Origin: Planobacterium oryzisoli
GTDB taxonomy: Bacteria; Bacteroidota; Bacteroidia; Flavobacteriales; Weeksellaceae
Assembly: GCF_015354315.1 (NCBI RefSeq)
Contig: NZ_JADKYY010000001.1
Location: 62,001 to 126,000 of the forward strand
Direction of reading: 5' to 3'
Length of the DNA stretch: 64,000 nt
The translations under genes were made by a program, and so were the position numbers. Each line of letters opens with the position of its first letter. Within the stretch, counting starts at the first letter, position 1. The notes under the pieces are model-generated. The model had not been told where the DNA came from, searched no databases, and saw only the letters and a list, made by a program, of their open reading frames with translations. Below, piece by piece: positions 55,183 through 63,033 of the stretch.

Positions 55183-55921
55183 TCATATGTGGAAAATGTC
55201 CAAAAGCATTTACGACTTTCAATTTGCTATTTGGAATATTATCGTTCATATACTCTGCAACACGCAAAGGCACAGCAATGTCTTCTTGTGCCTGTATAAT
55301 TAATGTGGGCTTATCCAATTTTCGTAATTCTCTACGGTAATCTGACTGAAATATAACCCGCGCTACAGATTGTGCAATATCAGGTCTAATCGCTTTAAGT
55401 GTTGATGCGAAATTTTCTGCCAATTCAGGATTTTCTGGGTTAGCCATTGCAGCAACAGAAAAACCACTTACCCAAGCGAAATAATTATTTGACATAGTCT
55501 CAAATATTAGATTCAACTCCTCCTGATCAAATCCACCTTGATAATTAAAATCATTTAGATATCTTGGAGAAGCACCTATCAGCACTAATTTGGAGAAAAG
55601 ATTTGGTCTTTTTAGCGTAGCAAGTATACCTATCATTCCACTCACAGAATGTGCTATGAGTATGGCATTTCTAACTTTATACGTTTCGCAAATAGCAATA
55701 AGATCTTCAGCATAAGGGCTAAGATTATTGTATTTATTTGGACTATATGCCTGGGGATCAGAGTTTCCACTTCCGACATTATCAAAAAGGATAAGCCTGT
55801 ATTCAGACAGAAATGCTTGTTTAACGCCGTCCCATGCGCTTTGATCTGTCCCGAATCCATGAGCAAATACAATAGTAGGTCCACCTAAGTTACCTATTTC
55901 TACAACGTTGTTTTTATTCAT
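55139..55921 (-). CDS. RsbQ/D14-like alpha/beta hydrolase
   Basis: 260 residues, no signal peptide. Opening FAHGFGTDQSAWDGV and LFDNVGSGNSD match RsbQ, the hydrolase needed by the PAS phosphatase RsbP in Bacillus subtilis energy-stress signalling, and its plant relatives D14/KAI2. Triad: Ser92 (AHSVSG), Asp214 (QAQED) and His242 (GHFPHMS). Its gene overlaps a PAS histidine kinase gene, so the hydrolase probably makes or releases the ligand that the PAS domain reads. A promoter box TATGTTTG lies upstream. Low G+C like its partner. Confidence 0.92.
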   Translation of the reverse strand: MNKNNVVEIGNLGGPTIVFAHGFGTDQSAWDGVKQAFLSEYRLILFDNVGSGNSDPQAYSPNKYNNLSPYAEDLIAICETYKVRNAILIAHSVSGMIGILATLKRPNLFSKLVLIGASPRYLNDFNYQGGFDQEELNLIFETMSNNYFAWVSGFSVAAMANPENPELAENFASTLKAIRPDIAQSVARVIFQSDYRRELRKLDKPTLIIQAQEDIAVPLRVAEYMNDNIPNSKLKVVNAFGHFPHMSAPEEIIKEIKLFI

Positions 55922-56355
55922 TAGGTATTATTTTATCATACCACCATTTAAAAAAGGGCTTCCGAACACAACCTGCAAACATACAAAATTTAATAATTTG
56001 TATAAAGTATACCTTAAATTAAAGGGTGCGTAAATATACTAATTCCACCAGATGTTCATTGATTAATAATTTAGATACCCGGAGAACTCCAGATTTAAAA
56101 TTGATATTATGTCAATTACAGCACCTAGCCTAAAGCCGATTATATATTAAGTAAAATAATGCTATCTTCTAGCTCAATCTAAAATTCATAATGAGAAAAG
56201 GGTAAAATAATCTACCTTCTATTTCGAAGAAAGATAGTGAACTATATTTTAGTACATGACAAAAAATACAACCGCCTGATTATCAGGTAATTATTTCATG
56301 ATAAATTTGTTTAAAAGACTGATATTCAGTATATTAAGGAATTATTTTCAACGTA
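55922..56355. other. AT-rich gap with promoter and two dyads
   Basis: 434 bp without a gene. It holds the minus-strand -7 box TATGTTTG (55976-55983) for the hydrolase, and two 13-nt dyads close to the transposase remnant: CCTGATTATCAGG (56275-56287) and ACTGATATTCAGT (56318-56330), which share CTGAT/TCAG half-sites. The left end of the degraded insertion sequence should lie in this stretch, but I could not identify its terminal repeat. Confidence 0.45.
55976..55983 (-). promoter_or_regulatory. -7 promoter box of the hydrolase-kinase operon
   Basis: TATGTTTG on the minus strand fits TAnnTTTG, giving a predicted leader of about 50 nt. Confidence 0.5.
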
Positions 56356-56570
56356 ATGTCCTTAAGCACGAATACCAGTCAGTGCGATAAATATACGGAT
56401 TTATTAACCATATTTAAAGCCCATCTAAGCAAGGATCTCAATCTTTCCAGGATCCGCCTGGTCTGTCTTTTTATAACTGCTCTATGCAAAGTTAAGTCAG
56501 TAAACTATTCCAAATTGTCTGCAGAATTTGATTCTCCATCCGCCGCCAACTGTTGTTTTAGGCGAATCCA
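56356..56570 (+). pseudogene. IS4-family transposase, N-terminal remnant
   Basis: About 72 codons from ATG 56356: MSLSTNTSQCDKYTDLLTIF, LNLSRIRLVCLFITALCKV, then NYSKLSAEFDSPS and CFRRIQRF. This is the N-terminus of Bacteroidota IS4-type transposases, which continue for about 300 more residues with the DDE core. Here the frame changes to phosphatase-derived sequence right after the CAGCGCTTC of the IQRF block. The shared GCGCTTC at the joint points to recombination at short homology. No DDE domain, so inactive. Confidence 0.85.
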
Positions 56571-56728
56571 GCGCTTCGGAGCAAATGCGCCGAAAGGTTC
56601 GACTAATTTCCCCCGATAATCTACCGGTACCAGATCCCTATTACGGGAACAGAGAAGATTTTGAGCGGGTTTGGCAATTACTGCAAGACGCTGCTAAGCA
56701 TTGGTCCCATACAGTAAATAACATGTAG
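56571..56728 (+). pseudogene. Truncated tyrosine phosphatase (3' fragment)
   Basis: Carries the last 52 codons of the phosphatase gene, including the PDPYYG acid loop, but lacks the first 93 codons with the C-x5-R active site. An ATG at 56528 in the transposase remnant opens a frame running into it (66 residues), but the product could not be a phosphatase. Confidence 0.88.
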
Positions 56729-56729
56729 T

Positions 56730-57431
56730 ATGTTAGTACTCATTCCCGCATATCTTAGCCCTGAAGCCAACGTGGACGAAATTGCGCCTGTAATTAGGGA
56801 CTATATCCGCTCAATTGATCATTATTTTGTGGAGAATGAGAAAACAGCCCGGCGTATAATTAAATTTTTATGTCCTGAGAAAGTACAAGCAGAACTTAAG
56901 CTTTATCTGCTCGATAAAGATACAGTAGTTTCTGAACTTTCCGATGCTCAGGACTTGCTTAAGAGTGGTGTGGACTTTGGTGTTCTTTCTGAAGCAGGAA
57001 TGCCCTGCATTGCCGATCCGGGGCACATCATTGTGCGATGGGCACACCAGCATCAAATCAAAGTGCTTCCCCTCACGGGACCCTCTTCTATACTACTTAC
57101 ATTAATATCCAGTGGTTTTATTGGCCAGCAGTTTACTTTCCATGGATATTTACCAATTGATAAGTCCCAACGTCGTGCGCAGATTTTACAGATGGAATCC
57201 GTGGTAAATAAAGCAGGATATACGCAGATATTCATGGAAACTCCCTACCGTAATAATGCACTTATAGAAGATCTTGTAAAGAATTTATCTCCTGAGACCT
57301 CGCTTTGTATAGCGGCCAATCTTACCCATCCTAAGAGCGAATCTATAATGACTCTAAAAGTAAAGGAATGGAGAAAAAAGAAAGTGGATTTTCACAAAAT
57401 ACCTGCAGTCTTTGCAATAGGTAGGACTTAA
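56730..57431 (+). CDS. RsmI-like SAM-dependent methyltransferase, copy B
   Basis: 233 residues, intact frame. Two amino-acid changes from copy A: Ile185 to Asn and Lys207 to Met; the other coding differences are silent. All motifs (LSEAGMPCIADPG, PLTGPSS, METPYR) are unchanged. It has lost its native upstream genes (dnaA and full phosphatase), so expression would depend on transcription from the transposase remnant region. Confidence 0.85.
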   Translation: MLVLIPAYLSPEANVDEIAPVIRDYIRSIDHYFVENEKTARRIIKFLCPEKVQAELKLYLLDKDTVVSELSDAQDLLKSGVDFGVLSEAGMPCIADPGHIIVRWAHQHQIKVLPLTGPSSILLTLISSGFIGQQFTFHGYLPIDKSQRRAQILQMESVVNKAGYTQIFMETPYRNNALIEDLVKNLSPETSLCIAANLTHPKSESIMTLKVKEWRKKKVDFHKIPAVFAIGRT

Positions 57432-57486
57432 ACCCACACAACTCACAGTTCCAAACCGTAGTTTCTTTACTCCAGTAGACTTAAAA

Positions 57487-57535
57487 TTAACACATGTTAA
57501 CTAGGCAGTAGCATCATCTTTGGATTACTATTTTT
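57487..57535 (+). promoter_or_regulatory. Palindrome plus promoter-like box before the eRF1-like gene
   Basis: TTAACACATGTTAA (57487-57500) and TATTTTTA (57529-57536), 18 bp before the ATG. The dyad would suit a dimeric regulator. The -7 box ends in A instead of G, unlike copy A. Confidence 0.5.
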
Positions 57536-57553
57536 AACCAAAAAAATAGACTT

Positions 57554-57928
57554 ATGGATACAAAGAAAATAGCTGCAATATGGCTAGATAGTGAAAAAGC
57601 AATTATCGTAAAGAACCACCACGATCAAAGCGCTCATGAATTTGTTATTGTCGACGAAATTCTTCATGAAAAGCAAGTGGGTAATACCAGCGAGCATGCT
57701 GCCAATAATTCTGAGCAGACCACTAAGGCGAAGTTTTTTAAAGAGATCGACAAACAGTTAGATAATACGCAAGAACTTTATATTACAGGTCCAGGTACTA
57801 TTCAAGAAGAATTGAAACATTTTCTTCTGGACACTGCGCAGTTTAAAAATCTACCCATTACTCTAGGAGTGGATCAGCAATTATCAAATGAGGCTTTCTT
57901 ATCTCAAGTGAAAGAGATGTACGCGTAA
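57554..57928 (+). CDS. Probable eRF1/Dom34-like (baeRF-type) single-domain protein
   Basis: 124 residues. The pattern KKIAAIWLDSEKAIIVKNH near the start, FFKEIDKQLDNTQELYITGPGTIQEELKHFL in the middle and ITLGVDQQLSNEAFLSQVKEMY at the end resembles small bacterial proteins related to the middle domain of eRF1/Dom34, sometimes called translational machinery proteins. Their role may be in ribosome-associated stress responses; not established. It is the gene that follows the methyltransferase in the presumed original order. Confidence 0.6.
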   Translation: MDTKKIAAIWLDSEKAIIVKNHHDQSAHEFVIVDEILHEKQVGNTSEHAANNSEQTTKAKFFKEIDKQLDNTQELYITGPGTIQEELKHFLLDTAQFKNLPITLGVDQQLSNEAFLSQVKEMYA

Positions 57929-57963
57929 CAATCGTGATGTAATTACCTTATACTACCTCTATC

Positions 57964-58001
57964 TGTCCTTTGAATTCCAGTAGATTCAAAGGACATTTTT
58001 T
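57964..58001 (+). terminator. Terminator after the eRF1-like gene
   Basis: TGTCCTTTGAAT/ATTCAAAGGACA, 12-bp perfect stem, 8-nt loop, T6 tract. Confidence 0.9.
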
Positions 58002-58022
58002 ATAGTAAGACTTAGGATTAAT

Positions 58023-58030
58023 TATATTTG
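58023..58030 (+). promoter_or_regulatory. -7 promoter box of the PBP4 gene
   Basis: TATATTTG; predicted leader about 12 nt. Confidence 0.55.
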
Positions 58031-58046
58031 AAGAAAAATAATTAAG

Positions 58047-59414
58047 ATGAAAGTACTTTTTTTGGTTTGTTCCATTGTCTTTTCGGTTGCAAATGCGCAA
58101 CATGTAAAGCAAGACTTACAAAATAGGATTAATGAGGTAATGTCCAAACCAGGTGCTAAGAGTGCAAGTATAGGGATGTATGTTGAAGATCATTTGGGAA
58201 ATACCGTTTTCGCCCTAAATGAACAACAGGGTTTCACCACAGCCTCCACGCAGAAGCTTCTAACCGCGGCGGCAGCTTTAGATATGTTGGGTGCAGATTT
58301 TACATGGATGACCACTGCTAGCTATACAGGCTCTATCGAAGGGGGTATACTCCATGGAAATATTATTTTAAGGTCTAATGGCGATCCAACCCTTGGAAGT
58401 TGGCGCTACCCTGGATTCAAGCCGGACGAGGTAATGAATTCACTCTCGCAAGCCTTAAAAAATAAAGGCATTACTTCCATCGATGGACAGCTATATGTGG
58501 ATGATTCGGCTTTTGATTTTCAAACCGTACCAGGTGGTTGGCCATGGAACGACATGGGTAATTACTACGGGGCAGGCGTCTGGGGATTAAACTGGAGAGA
58601 AAATCAATTTGATGCTTTTTTTGATAAAGGGGTTTTAACTGGCACTAATGTGCATCTTCCAGACCTTAAGTGGGTTAATAACTTGAAAGTGGGTGGTAAC
58701 AGTGATCAGAGTATCATCTATACTGCTCCCCATTCCAATGTAGCGCTTATAAATGGCACGTTGCCTAATCGAAAGATAACTGTATCGGGTGCCATGCCTA
58801 ATCCTCCTATTACATTTGCGTCCGAATTGATTGCTTCGTTAAATTCTCAAGGGATTAAGATAAAGAAGGGTGCTCATTCTTTTTCGCAAAACCTTGCAAC
58901 CGGGGACTCGTTTTCTAAAGAACCGGAGAATGTGATTTGGGAGTGGAAGTCACCTCCACTTCGTGAAGTCGTTTACTTTTTTCTAAGTAAGAGTGTAAAC
59001 CTTTACGGAGAAACGTTGGTTAAGACAATCGGAAAAGAACGCACTGGAGAAGGCTCTTTTGAAAGAGGGGTGAAAACAATAAAAGATTTTTGGTCTAAGA
59101 AGTCCATCTCTTCATCCGAACTAAATTTTATTGACGGGAGTGGACTGTCTCCTCAGAACTATGTATCGCCTCGTGCACAGGTAAAGGTGTTGCAATATGC
59201 CTTGAAGCAGCCTTGGAGCTCCGATTTTACCAAAGGTTTTCCTACACAGAATGGTATGAAGATGAAGAGTGGAACACTGGGTAATGTCAAATCATTTGCA
59301 GGGTACCATACTTCTAAATCGGGGCAGAAGTACACCTTCTCCATTATACTCAATAACTATCAGGCTCCAGACCTCTCCGCTTCGCTATTCAAAGTACTGG
59401 ATGGGCTAAAATAG
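58047..59414 (+). CDS. dacB: D-alanyl-D-alanine carboxypeptidase/endopeptidase (PBP4 family)
   Basis: 455 residues with a signal peptide (about 1-17, ending VANAQ). Class C low-molecular-weight penicillin-binding protein: S67-T-Q-K70 nucleophile motif (STQKLLTAAAALDMLG), the SxN motif in SKSVNLYGETL and KSG in MKMKSGTLGNVKSFAG (KTG variant). The large insertion between SxxK and SxN, characteristic of PBP4, is present. It trims or cleaves peptidoglycan cross-links in the periplasm. Converges with the M1 peptidase gene, 1 bp away. Confidence 0.94.
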   Translation: MKVLFLVCSIVFSVANAQHVKQDLQNRINEVMSKPGAKSASIGMYVEDHLGNTVFALNEQQGFTTASTQKLLTAAAALDMLGADFTWMTTASYTGSIEGGILHGNIILRSNGDPTLGSWRYPGFKPDEVMNSLSQALKNKGITSIDGQLYVDDSAFDFQTVPGGWPWNDMGNYYGAGVWGLNWRENQFDAFFDKGVLTGTNVHLPDLKWVNNLKVGGNSDQSIIYTAPHSNVALINGTLPNRKITVSGAMPNPPITFASELIASLNSQGIKIKKGAHSFSQNLATGDSFSKEPENVIWEWKSPPLREVVYFFLSKSVNLYGETLVKTIGKERTGEGSFERGVKTIKDFWSKKSISSSELNFIDGSGLSPQNYVSPRAQVKVLQYALKQPWSSDFTKGFPTQNGMKMKSGTLGNVKSFAGYHTSKSGQKYTFSIILNNYQAPDLSASLFKVLDGLK

Positions 59415-59415
59415 A

Positions 59416-61032
59416 TTAGGGATTTACTCTTTGGTACTGTAGATAATAGTTGGAATTAAAGAGAGCTTGAGGATCTGCACTGCACTTTACTTTCTTAAAG
59501 GCACTCGTTGGCTCTAGTACCAGTCCGTTAGTAAGCCGTATGGGCAGGTTTAGGTGGGGCACGGTGTTCTGATAGCGGTAGTACAAATCTCCGTCCTTTT
59601 GATAGTATTCCAGCACGGGAATTTTAGTGGTCCGCAAATATTGGTCAAAAACGGTAGAAAGATCTACTCCAGAGTGTTTAGATATGTAGTTCTCAATTTG
59701 AGTGGAAGAGGGAGTCTGAAGCCTAAATTCGCTATTTAGCCCCCGCATAATTTGCCGGAACTTCCCATCGTCATTAATAATCTGGCGGATGGTGTGAAGC
59801 ATGTTGGCACCCTTGTAATACATATCACCACTTCCGGACTGTGCTACTCCGTAGTGCCCAATGATAGGACGGTCGTTTTTTATATTCTGCCGTGTTCCCT
59901 GCACATACCTATTGGCAGATTCAGTGTCCAGGTATTTCTCCGTAAAGAGTGTCTCACTGTAACTAGTAAATGCTTCATGTATCCACATGTCGGCTTTTTC
60001 CTTTGCTGTAATATTATTAGCAAACCATTCGTGCCCAGTTTCGTGTATGAGTATAAAGTCCCACTTGAGTCCTACGCCCGTGCCAGAGAGGTCGCGTCCC
60101 AGGTATCCGTTGCGGTACCCGTTCCCGTAGGCAACATTACTTTGGTGCTCCATTCCTAGGTATGGTGTTTCCACCACTTTATAGGAATCTTTATAGAATG
60201 GATAGGCTCCGAACCAGTACTCGAAGGCTTGTAACATCGGCTTGACTTGCGTGAATTGGCGCTGTGCCTTTGGAAGGTTATAATCCAGAACCCAATAGTC
60301 CAGATCCAAGGTCCCACCTTCTCCATTAAAAGTATCTTTAAAATTCACATAAGAGCCGATGGAAGGTACAATGGAGTAACCGTTGATAGGGCTCTCAACC
60401 CTCCATGTATAGTATTTTTTTCCTTGTGATGACTCTAGTTTGACAAGCCTTCCGTTGCCCACACCCACTAAGGACTCCGGTGTTATTATAGTCATGTCCA
60501 GACCTCTGTCCGGTTCATCGTCCCAAGTATCTTTCAGTGGAAGCCAAACAGAGGTTCCGATTCCCTCTTGTGCTACACTGGCGAAAGGTCGTTGTAAACT
60601 ATCTCTTTTAAAAACCCATCCTCCGTCCCACGGGGCATTTTTTGCCTCTGTAGGTACCCCGTGGTACGATAGAGTTACCGAATGACGTGAACCTTTGCTA
60701 AAACGTCCCAGAGCTTCAATGAAGATGAAATCTCCTTCGCGCCTGTGCGTTTTGTAGGGAAATGAACTATGGTCAATTGCATAGTGCATTGGTTGCTGTA
60801 AATCAATTTGAAATACAGGGTTGGTGCGCTGCTCGGTGACTTGGAACTCGATACGGTTACTACCTTTTAACGACTTTTGATCGAAATCAGGTTCTACAGT
60901 AACTACGTAGCGTTGCACATCCCAGAAATTACGGAATTCGGTATTGGAACCGCGTAATGTGTCCTGTCGATTAAACTGCTGTGCAAAAGTTGGTGTGCTA
61001 AGTAGTGCACAAATAAAAAACAAAAGGCGCAT
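59416..61032 (-). CDS. Secreted M1-family metallopeptidase
   Basis: 538 residues with a signal peptide (MRLLFFICALLSTPTFAQQ). Gluzincin motif HETGHEWFANNITA with a downstream Glu in MWIHEAFTSYSETLF; the exopeptidase motif before it is YLGMEHQSN (GxMEx in place of GAMEN). An N-terminal beta-saddle domain precedes the catalytic domain, and the usual long C-terminal helical domain is missing. Likely a periplasmic or surface aminopeptidase. The ATG at 61032 is chosen for its clean signal peptide. Downstream of tatC by 46 bp. Confidence 0.92.
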   Translation of the reverse strand: MRLLFFICALLSTPTFAQQFNRQDTLRGSNTEFRNFWDVQRYVVTVEPDFDQKSLKGSNRIEFQVTEQRTNPVFQIDLQQPMHYAIDHSSFPYKTHRREGDFIFIEALGRFSKGSRHSVTLSYHGVPTEAKNAPWDGGWVFKRDSLQRPFASVAQEGIGTSVWLPLKDTWDDEPDRGLDMTIITPESLVGVGNGRLVKLESSQGKKYYTWRVESPINGYSIVPSIGSYVNFKDTFNGEGGTLDLDYWVLDYNLPKAQRQFTQVKPMLQAFEYWFGAYPFYKDSYKVVETPYLGMEHQSNVAYGNGYRNGYLGRDLSGTGVGLKWDFILIHETGHEWFANNITAKEKADMWIHEAFTSYSETLFTEKYLDTESANRYVQGTRQNIKNDRPIIGHYGVAQSGSGDMYYKGANMLHTIRQIINDDGKFRQIMRGLNSEFRLQTPSSTQIENYISKHSGVDLSTVFDQYLRTTKIPVLEYYQKDGDLYYRYQNTVPHLNLPIRLTNGLVLEPTSAFKKVKCSADPQALFNSNYYLQYQRVNP

Positions 61033-61078
61033 AAGTAGTGGGATTAAGAGTCTATAATACAAAAAAAATTTGGCGCTT

Positions 61079-61903
61079 TTAATCTGGGGATTTAGCATCA
61101 AGGTTCTCTTTCAGCATTTTCTTATAGGTACGCAAACTTAGCGCAATGCTGATTTCGTAGAGAGCAAGAAGCGGAATGGCCGCCATTGTCATGCTTAATA
61201 CATCGGCAGGGGTAATTACGGCCGCAATAACCATAATTAGAATTATAGCGTGCTTGCGGTAGGTTTTAAGGAATTGAGGAGTGAGAATTCCGATACGCGT
61301 CAAAAAATACACAATAATTGGAAACAGAAAAACAATACCCATTCCCACTACGATCTGAAAAAAAAGTGCAGCGTAATCGGAAAGGTCGTATAGCGGCTCA
61401 ATAATATCCGAAATCTTGAAAACCACTCCAAAGTTTATCGCAAAAGGTAGAATAAGGAAATAGCCACACATAACACCGGTGAGGAAGAGTATCCATACTC
61501 CGTTAATTAGAAATGTGGAATTCTTTCTTTCGCTAGGGTGCAATCCCGGAGCAATGAATCTCCAAAGTTCCCATACGATATAGGGAAAGGCCAGCACCAA
61601 ACCGCCTACTACAGATACGGACATCATTACATTGAACTGCTGGTAGAGTTTCTGAACACGAACAGGGAAATCAGCAGGTAACTCAATGGCATTGGTTCCC
61701 GCAATTTGCTGAGAGAGGTAGTTAATGAACCGTATAGTGGGGAAGTCATTTCGGACGGGGCCAAAAAAAATCGTATCGATAATCCATTCGATATTGAATC
61801 CCACTAGGAAGGCACCTAGGACGACTGCTATTATGCTTCTTATAAGATGTCCTCGCAGTTCTCCAATGTGGCCCATTAAGGACATATCTTTCTCTTCACT
61901 CAT
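61079..61903 (-). CDS. tatC: Sec-independent protein translocase TatC
   Basis: 274 residues, six membrane segments. Begins KDMSLMGHIGELRGHLIRSI, the conserved N-terminal block (HLxELRxRL type); FAINFGVVFKI and FLFPIIVYFLTRIGILTPQFLKTYRKHAII are diagnostic. Receptor for twin-arginine signal peptides. The tatA gene is not adjacent. Co-directional with kdsD upstream (55-bp gap) and the M1 peptidase downstream. Confidence 0.95.
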   Translation of the reverse strand: MSEEKDMSLMGHIGELRGHLIRSIIAVVLGAFLVGFNIEWIIDTIFFGPVRNDFPTIRFINYLSQQIAGTNAIELPADFPVRVQKLYQQFNVMMSVSVVGGLVLAFPYIVWELWRFIAPGLHPSERKNSTFLINGVWILFLTGVMCGYFLILPFAINFGVVFKISDIIEPLYDLSDYAALFFQIVVGMGIVFLFPIIVYFLTRIGILTPQFLKTYRKHAIILIMVIAAVITPADVLSMTMAAIPLLALYEISIALSLRTYKKMLKENLDAKSPD

Positions 61904-61971
61904 AGTATTTGGGTAGCGTGAATAACTAAAAAAATTAATTTTTCATTATCCACAGTCTGAAACTTGATTAT

Positions 61972-62916
61972 TTAAATGATGCCCTCGTCCAATAATCGAT
62001 GCAAATCGATAATGCCATGATATGTGCCATTCTTGGTGACGACAAGCTGGCCTATGTTGAACTTTCGGAGGGTTTGCATTGCTTCTTTAGCCAGGGCGTT
62101 GTACTCAATAGTCTTAGGGTTTTTACTCATTATATCTTCCGCTTTGAGATCGGAGATGTCTTGTGTGTTTAGTAACATGCGTCGGATGTCGCCATCGGTT
62201 ATGATACCAAGTATCTTATCACCGCTTTGCACAACACTCACACCATGCTTGGAGCCACTCACGGAGATAATGACCTCGCGCGCGGAGGATTCTGGCAGCA
62301 CACTAGGTTTTTGCTCAGAGAGAAACTGTTCCACTTTTGCTGTTAGATTTTTACCCAAGCTACCACCTGGATGAAAGCGCGCAAAATCATGTTCTTTAAA
62401 ACCTTTTCGCTCCATAAGGCACACTGCAAGTGCATCGCCTAAAGCCATCTGAACGGTAGTGGAGCTAGTGGGTGCTAATTTATTGGGACATGCTTCCTTT
62501 TCCACAGAAGTATCAAGGACCACATCACTGCCAAGGGCCAACTTGCTCCTTATATTTCCTGTCATAGCTACTACAGCACTTGAATATTCTTTTAAATAAG
62601 GAATTAAGTTTACTATTTCCGGAGAGTTGCCTGAATTGGAAATACAAAGTACCACATCCTGTTTTTGGATTAAACCCAAATCACCATGAATGGCTTCTGC
62701 AGCATGGAGAAATTGGGAAGGGGTACCAGTGGAGTTTAATGTGGCTACGATTTTATTTGCGACATGTGCGGATTTTCCTATACCCACAACAATCAACTTG
62801 CCCTGGGCCTGTAAGATTAACTCCAAGGCATGTACAAAATTCGTGTCAATCCGTTCCTTGAGATTTTCCAGCTCCTGTATTTCGATTGCAATTGAATTCT
62901 TTGCTAAATCGATCAT
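61972..62916 (-). CDS. kdsD: Arabinose-5-phosphate isomerase KdsD/KpsF family
   Basis: 314 residues. SIS domain (about 30-170: GKLIVVGIGKSAHVANKIVATLNSTGTPSQFLHAAEAIHGDLG) followed by two CBS domains (about 200-314, ending GIIDLHRLLDEGI). Converts ribulose-5-phosphate to arabinose-5-phosphate for Kdo in lipopolysaccharide. ATG 62916 is used; an in-frame TTG at 62931 would add five residues. Divergent from recQ. Confidence 0.94.
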   Translation of the reverse strand: MIDLAKNSIAIEIQELENLKERIDTNFVHALELILQAQGKLIVVGIGKSAHVANKIVATLNSTGTPSQFLHAAEAIHGDLGLIQKQDVVLCISNSGNSPEIVNLIPYLKEYSSAVVAMTGNIRSKLALGSDVVLDTSVEKEACPNKLAPTSSTTVQMALGDALAVCLMERKGFKEHDFARFHPGGSLGKNLTAKVEQFLSEQKPSVLPESSAREVIISVSGSKHGVSVVQSGDKILGIITDGDIRRMLLNTQDISDLKAEDIMSKNPKTIEYNALAKEAMQTLRKFNIGQLVVTKNGTYHGIIDLHRLLDEGII

Positions 62917-62971
62917 TGTTTGCGTGTCCAAATGCGACTTGTTTACAATAGATTATTAAGCTATATTATGA

Positions 62972-63002
62972 TTGATTTGTACCATAATATTTAGTAACTT
63001 TG
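62972..63002 (+). promoter_or_regulatory. Promoter of recQ
   Basis: TAACTTTG at 62995-63002 with TTG at 62972-62974, spacing 20 bp. Predicted leader about 25 nt. Confidence 0.6.
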
Positions 63003-63033
63003 ATTAATATGCAAATTTAGCAAACAAAATCAG

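Larger units (their letters stand above)
56571..57535 (+). repeat. 965-bp direct repeat, copy B
   Basis: Second copy of 51478-52442. It starts at the GCGCTTCGGA joint with the transposase remnant and ends at TATTTTT before the eRF1-like gene. The right flank (57536 on) is probably the original flank, as it carries an intact gene behind the repeated promoter. Confidence 0.95.

Noticed and set aside
56528-56728. 66-residue frame read as a new phosphatase variant
   Set aside because: It is a chance ATG in the transposase remnant joined to the last 52 codons of the phosphatase; the active-site loop is missing.
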